NCBI GenBank assembly: GCA_016712885.1 | Contig: JADJQF010000002.1 | Span: 62,001 to 126,000, forward strand | Reading direction: 5' to 3' | Length of the DNA: 64,000 nucleotides | Source of the DNA: Candidatus Flexicrinis proximus | GTDB taxonomy: Bacteria > Chloroflexota > Anaerolineae > Aggregatilineales > Phototrophicaceae | The notes under the pieces: generated by a model | Database searches by the model: none | What the model was told of the DNA's origin: nothing | The model's input: the letters and a program-made list of their open reading frames with translations, nothing else | Program-made: the position numbers and the translations under genes | Shown here: positions 50,913 through 60,351 of the stretch, in pieces | Layout of the letters: each line of letters starts with the position of its first letter | Numbering within the stretch: position 1 is the first letter of the stretch

Positions 50913-51737
50913 ATGAAACGTATTGTCGTTACTGGTGGAAGTGGTAAGGCTGGCCGTGCGGTAGTTCGAGATCTGGTGGCACGTGACTATGATGTTTTAA
51001 ATGTTGACGTTGTGCAGTCCATTGATGCTCAGGCTCGTTTCCTGAAGATTGACCTAACGGATTTTGGACAAGCTGTCGACGCACTAAGAAACGCAGACGC
51101 AGTAGTACACTTAGCAGCGATTCCAGCACCTGGACTGCTTGCTGATCACATCACGTTCGACGTCAACATCAACAGCACCTATAACGTCTTTGCAGCGGCC
51201 GCCTTGTTGAAGCTAAAGCGGGTCGTCTGGGCCTCCAGCGAAACGACGCTGGGGTTACCTTTCGACAATCCCGTTCCGCATTATGCTCCCATTGACGAAC
51301 TACATCCCTTGTACCCCCAGTCAAGCTACGCACTATCCAAGGTTGCCAGCGAAGAAATGGCCCGGCACTTCAGCCGCTGGTCCGGTATCCCTTTTATTGG
51401 CCTACGCTTCTCCAACATCATGGAGAAAAGTGACTACGCCAGGTTCGAGACATGGCAGGACACCCCCCTGACCCGGAAGTGGAACCTTTGGGGCTACGTC
51501 GATGCTAACGATGTGGCCCAAAGCTGCCGCCTCGGCCTAACGGCCGATATCTCCGGCGCTGAAGCCTTCATTATTGCGTCAGCCGATACCGTTATGCGCA
51601 GATCAAACGCGGAACTCATGGCTGAAGTATTCCCTGGCGTGCCGCTGAAAGCCGGAACCGGTGAACACGACACCCTCCTAAGTGTCGATAAAGCCAGGCA
51701 AATGCTGGGGTACCAGCCTGGCGCATGGTGGCGTTAG
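50913..51737 (+). CDS. NAD-dependent epimerase/dehydratase (extended SDR)
   Basis: 274 aa. Rossmann loop VVTGGSGKAGRAVVRDLVAR, Asp region LKIDLTDFGQAVDALRNADA, and catalytic Tyr-Lys in SSYALSKVASEEMARHFSRW. Upstream Ser in VVWASSETTLG completes the triad. Acts on a nucleotide-sugar or other NAD(P)-linked substrate; specificity cannot be read. Starts after GGGAGG with a normal spacing. Confidence 0.88.
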   Translation: MKRIVVTGGSGKAGRAVVRDLVARDYDVLNVDVVQSIDAQARFLKIDLTDFGQAVDALRNADAVVHLAAIPAPGLLADHITFDVNINSTYNVFAAAALLKLKRVVWASSETTLGLPFDNPVPHYAPIDELHPLYPQSSYALSKVASEEMARHFSRWSGIPFIGLRFSNIMEKSDYARFETWQDTPLTRKWNLWGYVDANDVAQSCRLGLTADISGAEAFIIASADTVMRRSNAELMAEVFPGVPLKAGTGEHDTLLSVDKARQMLGYQPGAWWR

Positions 51738-51803
51738 GCATGACGTAAGCTCACGGCAAGCGCGCGCGTCTGTAAGGTGCGTGTATTTCGCGAAGGAGTT
51801 ACC

Positions 51804-52658
51804 GTGTCGCGCTTGCCTAATGACATCACTCTTGGCCCTGTGAAGGTCTCAGTGGGAAATCTAGCCCGTGCAGCTGATTTCTACACTGGCGTACTCGGGT
51901 TTGAGCAACTTTCCAGCAGTCCGGGTACAGTATTGTTGGGCGCTGGTGTAAAGACGCTTATAGCGCTCTTCGAAAAACCCGGCGCAAAGCCCCAACCGCG
52001 CCACAGTACGGGGCTATATCACATCGCAGTTCTGTTGCCCACTCGGGCAGACCTTGCGCGCCTGATCATTCATCTTGCGCAGACTAAGTACCCGCTATCC
52101 GGTTATTCAGATCACCTCGTGAGTGAAGCCTTTTACCTGAACGATCCAGATGGTAATGGGTTGGAACTCTATCGCGACCGGCCACGAAGTGAATGGCCAA
52201 GGGCAGACGGTGGCATGGTGCGAATGGACAATGCGCCGATTGACTTTGATGATTTCTTCGCTACGGCTGAGCAGGAAGCCAAGACATGGTCGGGGATGCC
52301 TGCCGGTACGAGTATCGGTCATCTCCACCTCAAAGTGGGCCACTCGGACCTGGCGCGAAATTTCTATGGTGACGTGATCGGGTTTGATGTGATGGCCTAT
52401 TTCCCCGGTGCCGCGTTCGTTTCTGCGGGCGGCTATCATCACCATCTTGGCATGAACCAGTGGGAGAGCCGAGGAGCCACAGAGCCGCCAGAAGACTCGG
52501 TCGGACTCATCGAGTGGTCAATCGTAGTTCCTGACGCTGCTACGCTCGGTGAGATCGAGAAACGCGCTTTGGAGGCTAGTGCGCTGTTGGAGCGGGGAGA
52601 GGCGTTTGTACTCATCGAAGACCCGTGGCACACGAAAGTGCGAGTTACCACCGGTTGA
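51804..52658 (+). CDS. Two-domain VOC dioxygenase (CatE-like)
   Basis: 284 aa with two tandem VOC modules. The first runs VKVSVGNLARAADFYTGVLG ... LYHIAVLLPTRADLARLI ... DPDGNGLELYRDRP, with Glu. The second runs IGHLHLKVGHSDLARNFYGD ... YHHHLGMNQW. The overall form matches catechol-2,3-dioxygenase CatE-like proteins. In the second module the last metal Glu is not obvious (DPWHTKVRV). GTG 51804 has AAGGAG 6 nt upstream; GTG 51777 is rejected. A strong terminator follows. Confidence 0.82.
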   Translation: MSRLPNDITLGPVKVSVGNLARAADFYTGVLGFEQLSSSPGTVLLGAGVKTLIALFEKPGAKPQPRHSTGLYHIAVLLPTRADLARLIIHLAQTKYPLSGYSDHLVSEAFYLNDPDGNGLELYRDRPRSEWPRADGGMVRMDNAPIDFDDFFATAEQEAKTWSGMPAGTSIGHLHLKVGHSDLARNFYGDVIGFDVMAYFPGAAFVSAGGYHHHLGMNQWESRGATEPPEDSVGLIEWSIVVPDAATLGEIEKRALEASALLERGEAFVLIEDPWHTKVRVTTG

Positions 52659-52723
52659 ACCTTGTCGGTAGACTGGCCACCCACATGGCTTAAGTCGCCC
52701 CACACTCCTAGGATAGATAGCGA

Positions 52724-52757
52724 ACGGGCCAAGTTGTTGACTTGGCCCGTCTTTTTG
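52724..52757 (+). terminator. Intrinsic terminator after the VOC gene
   Basis: ACGGGCCAAGT-TGTTG-ACTTGGCCCGT (52724-52750), a perfect 11-bp stem, then CTTTTTG. Confidence 0.92.
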
Positions 52758-52783
52758 CCTGTAAGATCGATACCTGTACTGCT

Positions 52784-54775
52784 CTAGATATCGAGATTCC
52801 GGACTCGCTTAGCGTGGGTCTGAATGAAGCGCCGACGCGGAGGCACCGCGCTGCCCATGAGCATATCGAATACACGATCAGCTTCAGCGGCGTCCTCGAT
52901 CCTGACCTGCAGAAGCGTACGCGCTTCGGGATTCATAGTAGTTTCCCAGAGCTGCTCAGCGTTCATCTCACCCAGACCCTTGTAACGCTGGACCTGAAGG
53001 CGCTCCGGGTGCTTGTACTTTGCCAGTCCCTTGGTGAGAAGTTCCTGCTCCGTCAAACCCGCTTCGTTGTACAGGTACTCAATGTCTTTACCGTTTTTGA
53101 GCCTGTAGATCGGCGGTTGCGCGATATAGAGATGCCCTTCTTCGATCATTGGTCTCATGTGGCGGAAGAAGAAGGTCAGCAGAAGGGTACGGATATGGCT
53201 GCCGTCGACATCGGCATCCGTCATGATGATGATGCGGCCATAGCGCAGTTTCTCAACGGTGAAATCGTCGCTGATCCCCGTTCCAAGCGCGGAAATCAGG
53301 GACTTAATTTCATTGTTGTCCAGCATCTTGTCGAGGCGGGCGCGTTCGGTATTCAATATCTTGCCCCGCAGCGGCAAAACAGCCTGAAAGTGCCTGTCCC
53401 GCCCTTGTTTGGCAGTGCCGCCTGCACTATCGCCTTCGACGATGTAAACCTCAGCATTATCGCCGTGTGCAGAACAGTCTGCCAGCTTCCCGGGGAGCGT
53501 AGAACTCTCGAGCAGGCTTGGCCCACTGCGCACGAGATCGCGGGCCTTTTTGGCCGCTTCGCGCGCACGCTTGCTGGTCATGCACTTATCGATTATCTTG
53601 CGCGCCTCGCGCGGGTTTAGCTCAAGAAAATCGCCAAGCGCTTCGCTGACAACCTGGGAGACCGCCCCCTGGACTTCCGGGTTCAGGAGTTTAACTTTAG
53701 TCTGGCTCTCGAACTGCGGCTCTGGATGCTTGATACTTACAATCGCCGTCAAGCCTTCCAGCGTATCACTGCCGCCGAAGTTCGCATCCTTTTCCTTGAT
53801 GTACCCATTCTTGCGCGCATAGCGGTTGATGACGCTTGTGACGGCTGAACGAAGGCCGGTCAAATGTGAGCCGCCGTCCGGTGTATTGATAGTATTTGCG
53901 AATGCCAACTCGGTTTCCGTCGAGGCATCCGTATACTGAAACGCCACCTCAACACCGATAGACTTGTTGCCATGCTCGTTTTGGACTTCAACATTGCGAT
54001 CCGCATACACCGGATCGTGCAGCATTTCGCGATTTCGATTCAGCCACCGCACAAACGAGGCAAGCCCGCCCTCAAAATAGAATGTGACCTCGCGCGGGAT
54101 CGGCTGTACGCGCTCATCGCGGAGCGTAAGCGTCACTTTGCGCGTGACGAAGGCCATTTCGCGGAAGCGGGCTTTTAGCGTCTCGTAGCTGAATTCGTTG
54201 AAATCCATCACCGTGTAATCGGCATGAAACGATTGCGTCGTGCCAGTGGACTCGCCGTCTTCGAGGGGCCGAACCTGTTCGACCTTGGTTACAGGACGGC
54301 CGGCACGGTAGGTCTGACGCCACAAGTAGCCATCGCGACGGACCTCGGAGACGAACTCGTCAGATAGTGCATTGACCGCCGAAACACCGACGCCATGCAG
54401 ACCGCCCGACACTTTATACGCACTGCCGTCGAATTTTGCGCCGGCACCTATTTCGGTCATTACAACTTCGAGCGTGGACTTCTTTTCGGTCGGATGCATT
54501 CCGACAGGAATACCAACACCGTTGTCCGAGACCGAGACCCAATTGTCGTCCATCAGCGTCACGACAATCGTATCGCAACGACCTGCAAGCGCCTCGTCAA
54601 TCGCATTATCAACAACTTCATAAACCAAGTGATGAAGCGCGCGAACGTCCTTACCACCTACGTACATGCCAGGACGGAGGCGGACGTGTTCGAGCGGATT
54701 CAGTTTCTGGATGCTGGATTCATCGTAGGCCCGGATTTCCGCGCCTGCGGTTTTGCGGTCTTGACTTGTCGTCAT
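52784..54775 (-). CDS. gyrB: DNA gyrase subunit B
   Basis: 663 aa. GHKL ATPase domain: LEHVRLRPGMYVGGKDVRAL, EVVDNAIDEALAG (Asn binds Mg-ATP), DNGVGIPV and GLHGVGVSAVNALS. Transducer domain follows, then TOPRIM with EGDSAGGTAKQGRDR and DADVDGSHIRTLLLTFFF (acidic metal site). The C-terminus has YKGLGEMNAEQLWETTMNPE. Works with GyrA to supercoil DNA. The length, with no extra insert, fits gyrase rather than ParE, though the two are close. GAGGATAA precedes the ATG. gyrA is not adjacent. Confidence 0.93.
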   Translation of the reverse strand: MTTSQDRKTAGAEIRAYDESSIQKLNPLEHVRLRPGMYVGGKDVRALHHLVYEVVDNAIDEALAGRCDTIVVTLMDDNWVSVSDNGVGIPVGMHPTEKKSTLEVVMTEIGAGAKFDGSAYKVSGGLHGVGVSAVNALSDEFVSEVRRDGYLWRQTYRAGRPVTKVEQVRPLEDGESTGTTQSFHADYTVMDFNEFSYETLKARFREMAFVTRKVTLTLRDERVQPIPREVTFYFEGGLASFVRWLNRNREMLHDPVYADRNVEVQNEHGNKSIGVEVAFQYTDASTETELAFANTINTPDGGSHLTGLRSAVTSVINRYARKNGYIKEKDANFGGSDTLEGLTAIVSIKHPEPQFESQTKVKLLNPEVQGAVSQVVSEALGDFLELNPREARKIIDKCMTSKRAREAAKKARDLVRSGPSLLESSTLPGKLADCSAHGDNAEVYIVEGDSAGGTAKQGRDRHFQAVLPLRGKILNTERARLDKMLDNNEIKSLISALGTGISDDFTVEKLRYGRIIIMTDADVDGSHIRTLLLTFFFRHMRPMIEEGHLYIAQPPIYRLKNGKDIEYLYNEAGLTEQELLTKGLAKYKHPERLQVQRYKGLGEMNAEQLWETTMNPEARTLLQVRIEDAAEADRVFDMLMGSAVPPRRRFIQTHAKRVRNLDI

Positions 54776-54848
54776 TCGTTTATCCTCGAATCAACTCACC
54801 CGCCCGTGCGGACGAACCGTCGGGCAGGCAGGATTACGGCGGAAGGTT

Positions 54849-54868
54849 TGTCACACCAATATGTGACA
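54849..54868. promoter_or_regulatory. Inverted repeat at the gyrB transcription start
   Basis: TGTCACA-CCAATA-TGTGACA: 7-bp arms (54849-54855, 54862-54868), lying just downstream of the -10 box, where a bound protein would block transcription. The protein is unknown. Confidence 0.4.
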
Positions 54869-54878
54869 TTTGTTCCAT

Positions 54879-54907
54879 ATTTTACCTCAAAACCGCCGTT
54901 TTGACAA
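54879..54907 (-). promoter_or_regulatory. Promoter of gyrB
   Basis: On the minus strand TTGTCA (54902-54907), 17-bp spacer, TAAAAT (54879-54884), about 100 nt before the gyrB ATG. Confidence 0.65.
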
Positions 54908-54982
54908 CCGCGGAGAACAGCTCACCACGATAACCTGTGACCGGTCGAGAAGTGCAAGTCATTAGCCCCGAGACTATGGAAT

Positions 54983-57760
54983 CTATTTCAGATTCGGCAG
55001 CCAATCTGTGGCGGCCTTCCCCAGGTTTGCCAGCGGACCTCGGACCACATTCAGCTCCGGCAGCGCTGCCAGGAAGGCTTTGCCATAGCGGGCCGTCAAA
55101 ATGCGGCTGTCTAGGATGGCGACTATGCCCCGATCGGTCGCTGTGCGAATGAGACGGCCGAATCCTTGCCGGAACATCAGAATAGCCTCAGGTACCGAGT
55201 ATTCGTTGAAGGGATCCGTATACATTTCCGAGCGCGCAGCAACAACCGGTTCATTCGGCACGGGAAACGGCAGTTTGGCGATCAAAACGGCACTGAGGCG
55301 GTCGCCGGGAATGTCAACGCCTTCCCAGAACATACGTGTCCCTAACAGCACCGCTTTATCTGCGCTAAGGAACTGATCGATCAAGACCTGACGCCCCCCG
55401 CCTTCACTTTGGGACAATACTTGAATACCGCCAATGCCGAGGCGCGCGGTGATATTTCTAGTCGTCTGGCGAACCTGGGCATGGCTGGTAAACAGCGCAA
55501 GTACGCGGCCATTCAGCGCGACCGCCAGTTGAATGATGGCCTGATCGATGGCACGCTGGTGCCCGTCTTTACTTGCCGGCGGAGGGGTATCCTGGGGGAC
55601 GAAAACGAGGACATTGTCCTTGTAAGCAAACGGCGACCCCAGAATTAACTCGCGCGGTTCGGGCACGTGTAAACGGGCGCGAAGGTGGTCAAAAGACTCA
55701 GCTTCAGTACCCGTTCGGAGGGTGGCACTCGTCAAGACTACTGCACGCTGTTTCCAGAGGGTTTGTTCGAGTGCGGCTCCCACATCAAGCGGTGCGCGGT
55801 TGACTGCCAGCGGGAATTGATTGTCGCTTCCGCTCAACCAATAGACCCAGTTCCCATGGTTATCCGAAAGCAATCCGGCCAGAAGTTCGCCGTTATCGCG
55901 CAGAGCAACTCGCTGCGCGAATATGGAGTTCATGAGTTCACGAAGCCCACTGTCTTCTTTGCCTGAAGTTGCAGTCTGGATCCGTTTGATCAGTTGGTCC
56001 AGCGCCGGGCCGATGATCTGCGCAAATTCGACCAGATCGCGGCCAGCAGCGATGGTGGGCGCGAACTCGGCTTGTGCCAATACGTTCGCCAGCACCCGGA
56101 CTCCCATGAACTGGTCATTGCCGGCGCGCTGTATCAGTTCGTCGCGCAGCTCAGCCAAACGGTCGAAAACGCGCTTGAGTGCGGCCTGGTATTCAGTCAG
56201 GGCCCCGCTGAGCAAATCGATGAACTTCTCGACGCGCATAACGTCTTCAGCACTGACGGCACCCTGTAACTGCTGATAGACAGCTGCAAGGTCGCCTCGC
56301 TTGAAATTGCCCAGCTGTTTGACGGGTTCTGAAGCGCTGTTCAGGTCAAGCCAGCGAGTTGCGCCGCTGGTGATTGCATCTTCCAGGTTGTGCGCTTCAT
56401 CAATCACTACGGTGTCAAAGCTAACCGCGCTCTCGACCGCCGGTGTAGAAAGGAGCGCGTGATTGACAATAATCACGTCAGCATCCTCTGCACCTCGATA
56501 CGCGCGGCTGTAAGGGCATACCCCCGAGCGCTGTAGAGTACACTGCTTGGGGTTGCAGCCGAAGCCTTCGTCCGCGCTTAACCGGCGCCACACAGCCGTT
56601 TCCTGTGGTCCACGCGGCGGAAGCTCGGTACGATCGCCATTTCCACCCTCGTGCAGCCACACCAGCAGACGTCCCAACATGACAAATTCCGTCTGGTCTC
56701 GTGGTCCGCGTTCGCGAAGACGTTCGAAGTGGCTGAGACACAAGTAATTCGCACGGCCCTTTAGCACCGCAGCTTTAACGTCAAAACCAACTGCTGACCG
56801 CAGTCGTGGGATGTCATTGTTCATCAACTGGTCCTGCAGCCCAAGCGTATGAGTGGAAATGACGACCGGGCGGCGATTTCGGCGTGCCCAAAGCGCAGCA
56901 GGCAGCAGATACGCGAGAGACTTGCCTACACCTGTTCCAGCTTCAGCCAGCAACGCCCCGCCGTCAGAGAAGACTTCGCTCACAGCCAGTGCCATTTCGA
57001 GCTGTTGAGGACGTGTCTCGTAGGCAGCGAAATTCTCAGCAAGCGCGCCGTCGGCCGCGAATGCGCGCTGAATTTCTTCGGACGAGATTCTTCCGCTCTC
57101 AGCGGGCGCCATTTCGGGCGCATCAGACGGGCGATCGATACCGGGCAGCGAGCGAACGGGCTTCTCGACTGATTCCAGCAGCGCGGCCTGCAAGACCGGT
57201 GCCGTCATCCACTGCAAACGGTCACCCGCAGTCGCTATCTCAGCAACGATAGATCTGGGAAGGTCGATCAGTTTTTGCCACAAGTGCCAATACAGTAAGC
57301 CAGTTGCGCGGGCGTCGTCTTCCGCACGATGCGCATTCTCAAGAGTCAATCCTAGCTCAAGAGCGAGGCTTCGAAGATTGATGCGAGCGGCCCTGGGCAG
57401 GAGCATAGACGCCAGATCAAGCGTATCGATCGCGACATTTTCTCGAAACGCGTTGTGCTGTATTCGCAGCATTCCGAGGTCAAAACTCGCCATGTGTGCT
57501 ACGACTGGGGAACGCCCGACAAACGCAATAAACTCCGGAAGGAGCACATCAATCGGCTGAGCATTGGCAATAGTCTCGTTCGAGATACCGGTGATATCGG
57601 TTACGATCTGAGGGATGGCACGCCGCGGATTCACCAGCTTTGAGTACGAGCCTACCTCTACTCCATCGCGAAAACGCACCGCGGCCAGTTCGATGATCGC
57701 GTCTTTTGCAGTATCCAGGCCCGTTGTTTCCAGGTCGATTGCTACCCATTCACCGCGCAT
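54983..57760 (-). CDS. dinG: DnaQ-like exonuclease / DinG-family helicase fusion
   Basis: 925 aa. Residues 1 to about 165: DEDDh exonuclease (VAIDLETTGLDT with Asp9 and Glu11; VAHMASFDLGML; HRAEDDARATG). Residues about 245-925: XPD/DinG-like superfamily 2 helicase, with P-loop AGTGVGKSLAYLLP, DEAH box VVIDEAHNLEDA, and LGTRMFWEGVDIPGDRLSAV and FRQGFGRLIRTATDRG. Four cysteines (NYLCLSH, GCNPKQCTLQ, GVCPY) could hold the Fe-S cluster of this family. Such fusions act in DNA repair on structured or replication-fork substrates. ATG 57760 is chosen because it directly precedes the exonuclease; a longer start is possible. Confidence 0.92.
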   Translation of the reverse strand: MRGEWVAIDLETTGLDTAKDAIIELAAVRFRDGVEVGSYSKLVNPRRAIPQIVTDITGISNETIANAQPIDVLLPEFIAFVGRSPVVAHMASFDLGMLRIQHNAFRENVAIDTLDLASMLLPRAARINLRSLALELGLTLENAHRAEDDARATGLLYWHLWQKLIDLPRSIVAEIATAGDRLQWMTAPVLQAALLESVEKPVRSLPGIDRPSDAPEMAPAESGRISSEEIQRAFAADGALAENFAAYETRPQQLEMALAVSEVFSDGGALLAEAGTGVGKSLAYLLPAALWARRNRRPVVISTHTLGLQDQLMNNDIPRLRSAVGFDVKAAVLKGRANYLCLSHFERLRERGPRDQTEFVMLGRLLVWLHEGGNGDRTELPPRGPQETAVWRRLSADEGFGCNPKQCTLQRSGVCPYSRAYRGAEDADVIIVNHALLSTPAVESAVSFDTVVIDEAHNLEDAITSGATRWLDLNSASEPVKQLGNFKRGDLAAVYQQLQGAVSAEDVMRVEKFIDLLSGALTEYQAALKRVFDRLAELRDELIQRAGNDQFMGVRVLANVLAQAEFAPTIAAGRDLVEFAQIIGPALDQLIKRIQTATSGKEDSGLRELMNSIFAQRVALRDNGELLAGLLSDNHGNWVYWLSGSDNQFPLAVNRAPLDVGAALEQTLWKQRAVVLTSATLRTGTEAESFDHLRARLHVPEPRELILGSPFAYKDNVLVFVPQDTPPPASKDGHQRAIDQAIIQLAVALNGRVLALFTSHAQVRQTTRNITARLGIGGIQVLSQSEGGGRQVLIDQFLSADKAVLLGTRMFWEGVDIPGDRLSAVLIAKLPFPVPNEPVVAARSEMYTDPFNEYSVPEAILMFRQGFGRLIRTATDRGIVAILDSRILTARYGKAFLAALPELNVVRGPLANLGKAATDWLPNLK

Positions 57761-57900
57761 ATTCTGAATTATTCCACTTCTAGGTCGCCATATCGGTGTA
57801 CAGAAGGATCGACGAACTCTTTCAAATAAACATTCGCTCAATCTTGCTTAATCGCAGTTACGTTTGATAGGTGCAGATTCTTCGTCCGCGCTGCTCAACA

Positions 57901-57936
57901 TAAAAGACAACTGCCCGGTCAAATGTCCCCGGGCAG
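57901..57936 (-). terminator. Terminator after the SPFH gene
   Basis: On the minus strand CTGCCCGG/CCGGGCAG (57911-57918 with 57929-57936) followed by TTGTCTTTTA. Confidence 0.85.
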
Positions 57937-57966
57937 CGGATTCAGTACTGAGTGCAGACGTGGGAG

Positions 57967-59073
57967 CTACATCCCCTTGAGGCGGTCTTCCCACTTGGCG
58001 AGGAGGCGGTTATAGACTGCCTCTGTAATCTCACCGCTCATCAACTTGACATCCAGTTGGTCGATCAGAGCCTGCACCTCTTCTTTCGTCTGGGGGTTGG
58101 GCGAGGACGCCGCGGGCGCCGCCGGGGCCGGCTGCTGCGCCTGCTGATTGTTGTTCATCATCTGCTGCATCATCTGATTCATCATCATCTGCTGCTGCAT
58201 CATTTGATTTTGCATAGATTGAAGCTCGGTGTTTTGCTGGTTCGGATTTAGCGCAGCACCGAGGCCTTGACCCACTCCCAGTCCGACGCCTGCCCCTGCA
58301 AGTGCCCCGCCCATTCCTGGGTTTTGGGCGGCGGCCATACCAATATCGAGTCGCTTCGTGCGCTCCAGGACATTGAGCCAAATCTCCATTGGCACCAGGT
58401 CGCGGAGTTCATCTACCGGCACATTGACCGTATCAAAAGGATTGGACTCGAAGGCCTTGATCTGAACCCCTAGCTGGTCAAACTTCTCGTTCAGCGTTAC
58501 TAGCGCCGCGCCTTCGAGGTCTTCCAGGACGCGGTTAGCGCTAATCAGAGAATCCACGCCGGAGTTCAGAAGAATGCTGTTCAGTTCTCCGAGCAAGATC
58601 GTCTGCATCCGCTCTTTGATGTCCTTGAGCATGGTCACCGGTTTTCCGATGCCATACTGTTTGAGAAATCGCATCGGATCGCTGACTTTGAGTTCCATCA
58701 CGCCGTGCGTACGAAGCAGCATGATGCCAAGACCGGTCTTCACCTCGATATAGATCGGCTTAACGGTTCCCCACCCTACTTGCGGCATGTCCTTCAGGTT
58801 AACGAAGTACACGTCTGCAGTAAACGGCGTGCGGCCGCTTGTCGCGAGTCCAATCAAGCCAGAAAGGATTGGAAGGTTCGCAACACTTAGCGTATGACGA
58901 CCGGGACCGAAGGCGTCGAGGGCCTGACCGGCGCGAACAAATATCGCAGCCTGACTCTCGCCCACAATTAGTTGGGAGCCAAAGCGCAAGTCACCGCTTC
59001 CCTCCTGGGGTACGCGAAATACCAGTTCGTCGTCGACGACGTTGGTATGATCAACAACATCAATTATGCGCAT
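57967..59073 (-). CDS. SPFH-domain protein with C-terminal SHOCT-like motif
   Basis: 368 aa. Residues about 20-240 form the SPFH/band-7-like domain of the virion-core/YdjI group (SQLIVGESQAAIFVRAGQAL, then DVYFVNLKDMPQVGWGT). Then comes a Gly-rich hinge (NPGMGGALAGAGVGLGVGQG), a Met/Gln/Asn-rich low-complexity stretch of about 45 residues, and a C-terminal short helix pair (EEVQALIDQLDVKLMSGEIT EAVYNRLLAKW) like SHOCT. Such proteins form membrane-associated oligomers. ATG 59073 has GGGGG upstream. The next gene upstream ends 17 nt away, so they are one operon. Confidence 0.85.
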   Translation of the reverse strand: MRIIDVVDHTNVVDDELVFRVPQEGSGDLRFGSQLIVGESQAAIFVRAGQALDAFGPGRHTLSVANLPILSGLIGLATSGRTPFTADVYFVNLKDMPQVGWGTVKPIYIEVKTGLGIMLLRTHGVMELKVSDPMRFLKQYGIGKPVTMLKDIKERMQTILLGELNSILLNSGVDSLISANRVLEDLEGAALVTLNEKFDQLGVQIKAFESNPFDTVNVPVDELRDLVPMEIWLNVLERTKRLDIGMAAAQNPGMGGALAGAGVGLGVGQGLGAALNPNQQNTELQSMQNQMMQQQMMMNQMMQQMMNNNQQAQQPAPAAPAASSPNPQTKEEVQALIDQLDVKLMSGEITEAVYNRLLAKWEDRLKGM

Positions 59074-59090
59074 AGCTATTTCCCCCAAGC

Positions 59091-59620
59091 CTATTCGGTC
59101 TCAAAACCCAGGATAACATCGTCACGCAGTTTGAAAGCGTCATCTGCCTCGACAACGACAGCACTCAAGGCGTCAATTGCATCGGTAAGCGATTCCGGCG
59201 CCTTGGTCGCATCCTCGAGACTTGATAACGCAACATCGATTTCGTCCAGGTACTGCAACTGCGCTTCATCGAACGCATAGATCTTGTCAAGTTCGTCGGT
59301 GCCAATCTTGATCTGCGCCCACATGCCGTCGTACTTTGGGGCAGCAGTATGAACACGATCGCGATAGACCTGAAGTTTGGTTTTCGCACTCCGGGTCTGG
59401 CTCATGTACTTAAGCCCGCCATCATCCAGTATGCGTTTCTCGACGCGAATGAGGCGCGCGATACGCTTGTCCAGCTCGTCGGCAACGTGTTCTCGAATGA
59501 GACGGTCGGCCGTACGGCGCGCCTGTTTCTCATGGTATCCCTTGAAACCGGGATACGCGCAATAATTCGTTCGAGTCCGCCTCGGTTGGCCACTATCTTC
59601 TCATACAGTTCGGAAGGCAT
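59091..59620 (-). pseudogene. Coiled-coil protein of the SPFH operon, frameshifted
   Basis: From ATG 59620 (after GGGGAGAA): MPSELYEKIVANRGGLERII then ARIP. One frame over it continues GFKGYHEKQARRTADRLIRE and on to the region YDGMWAQIKIGTDELDKIYA, ending at 59091. One extra G in the minus-strand CCCGG (plus 59548-59552) joins them into about 176 aa. The total, 530 nt, is one short of a multiple of three. Helical and highly charged throughout; probably a partner of the SPFH protein. It could be intact in the real genome if the base is a sequencing error. Confidence 0.65.
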
Positions 59621-59692
59621 GTTTTCTCCCCTCGGTAAGACTATAAACACACTTACCAGCATACACCAAAATCAGCCGTCACGCGCGTTCAT

Positions 59693-60202
59693 TTACACAT
59701 CGTAATGCACGGTACGGCACACCGGGCAGGTGGTAGACTTCGGATGTGGGGTGATGGGCTCGCCGCAGTGCAGGCATAGCGTCTGGTGCGCCAGGTATCC
59801 CCGATTTTTCGGGTAGATGATGGCGCTGTCCCACGCCACCGCAGCCGGGAGGACTTCAAGACGGGTCAATTCGCTGACGAGGCGGGCAACAGCCTGGGCA
59901 TCGGTGTCAAGTGCATCAGCCAGCCTTGAAAATGAAAGCTGGTCACTGACGCCCAGGGCGTCAGAAATCCGTCTCTGCAGTTCAGTCTCGGAACGCGCAG
60001 CTCTGTTCTCGTGAGGTTCCCGTTGATAGAAGAAAATCCCGGCCGCTGCAAGACCCGTACAGCCGAATAACCAAAGTGCCGCCATGGGCGCAATGTTGCC
60101 AAGATCGCCCCCTGACTGGGCGACTCCAGTCGACAAACTCAATCCACCGATTACTGCACCGGCAACCGAAAGCCCAATTAGAATCTGCCCTATTCTTCGC
60201 AT
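59693..60202 (-). CDS. Membrane protein with C-terminal zinc ribbon
   Basis: 169 aa. Two hydrophobic segments at the start (ILIGLSVAGAVIGGLSLSTG, MAALWLFGCTGLAAAGIFFY), then a winged-helix-like region (RISDALGVSDQLSFSRLADA LDTDAQAVARLV). A four-cysteine zinc ribbon closes the protein (CLHCGEPI ... CPVC). ATG 60202 is chosen over an upstream in-frame start because GGGAAAA precedes it. Adjacent to the SPFH operon; the combination of SPFH, coiled coil and zinc ribbon suggests one membrane complex. Function unknown. Confidence 0.65.
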   Translation of the reverse strand: MRRIGQILIGLSVAGAVIGGLSLSTGVAQSGGDLGNIAPMAALWLFGCTGLAAAGIFFYQREPHENRAARSETELQRRISDALGVSDQLSFSRLADALDTDAQAVARLVSELTRLEVLPAAVAWDSAIIYPKNRGYLAHQTLCLHCGEPITPHPKSTTCPVCRTVHYDV

Positions 60203-60351
60203 GCGTTTTCCCGTTGGACAGCGAAAGCAAAGTATAACTTCGGCGAAGGAGATAACCAAATCGTAACGTGTGTTGAGTGTGCGTGAAGCGATGGCAAGCT
60301 ATAATGGGCAAGTGTGACAATGGTCTGTGGTGACAGACTCGGGGGAAAAGC

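Noticed and set aside
52742..53620. 292-aa open frame opposite gyrB
   Set aside because: Shadow of the conserved gyrB coding strand, with no recognisable domain of its own.
58140..58260. Tandem repeat array (CTGCTGCAT-like)
   Set aside because: It is the Met/Gln-rich coding stretch of the SPFH protein, low complexity rather than a structured repeat.
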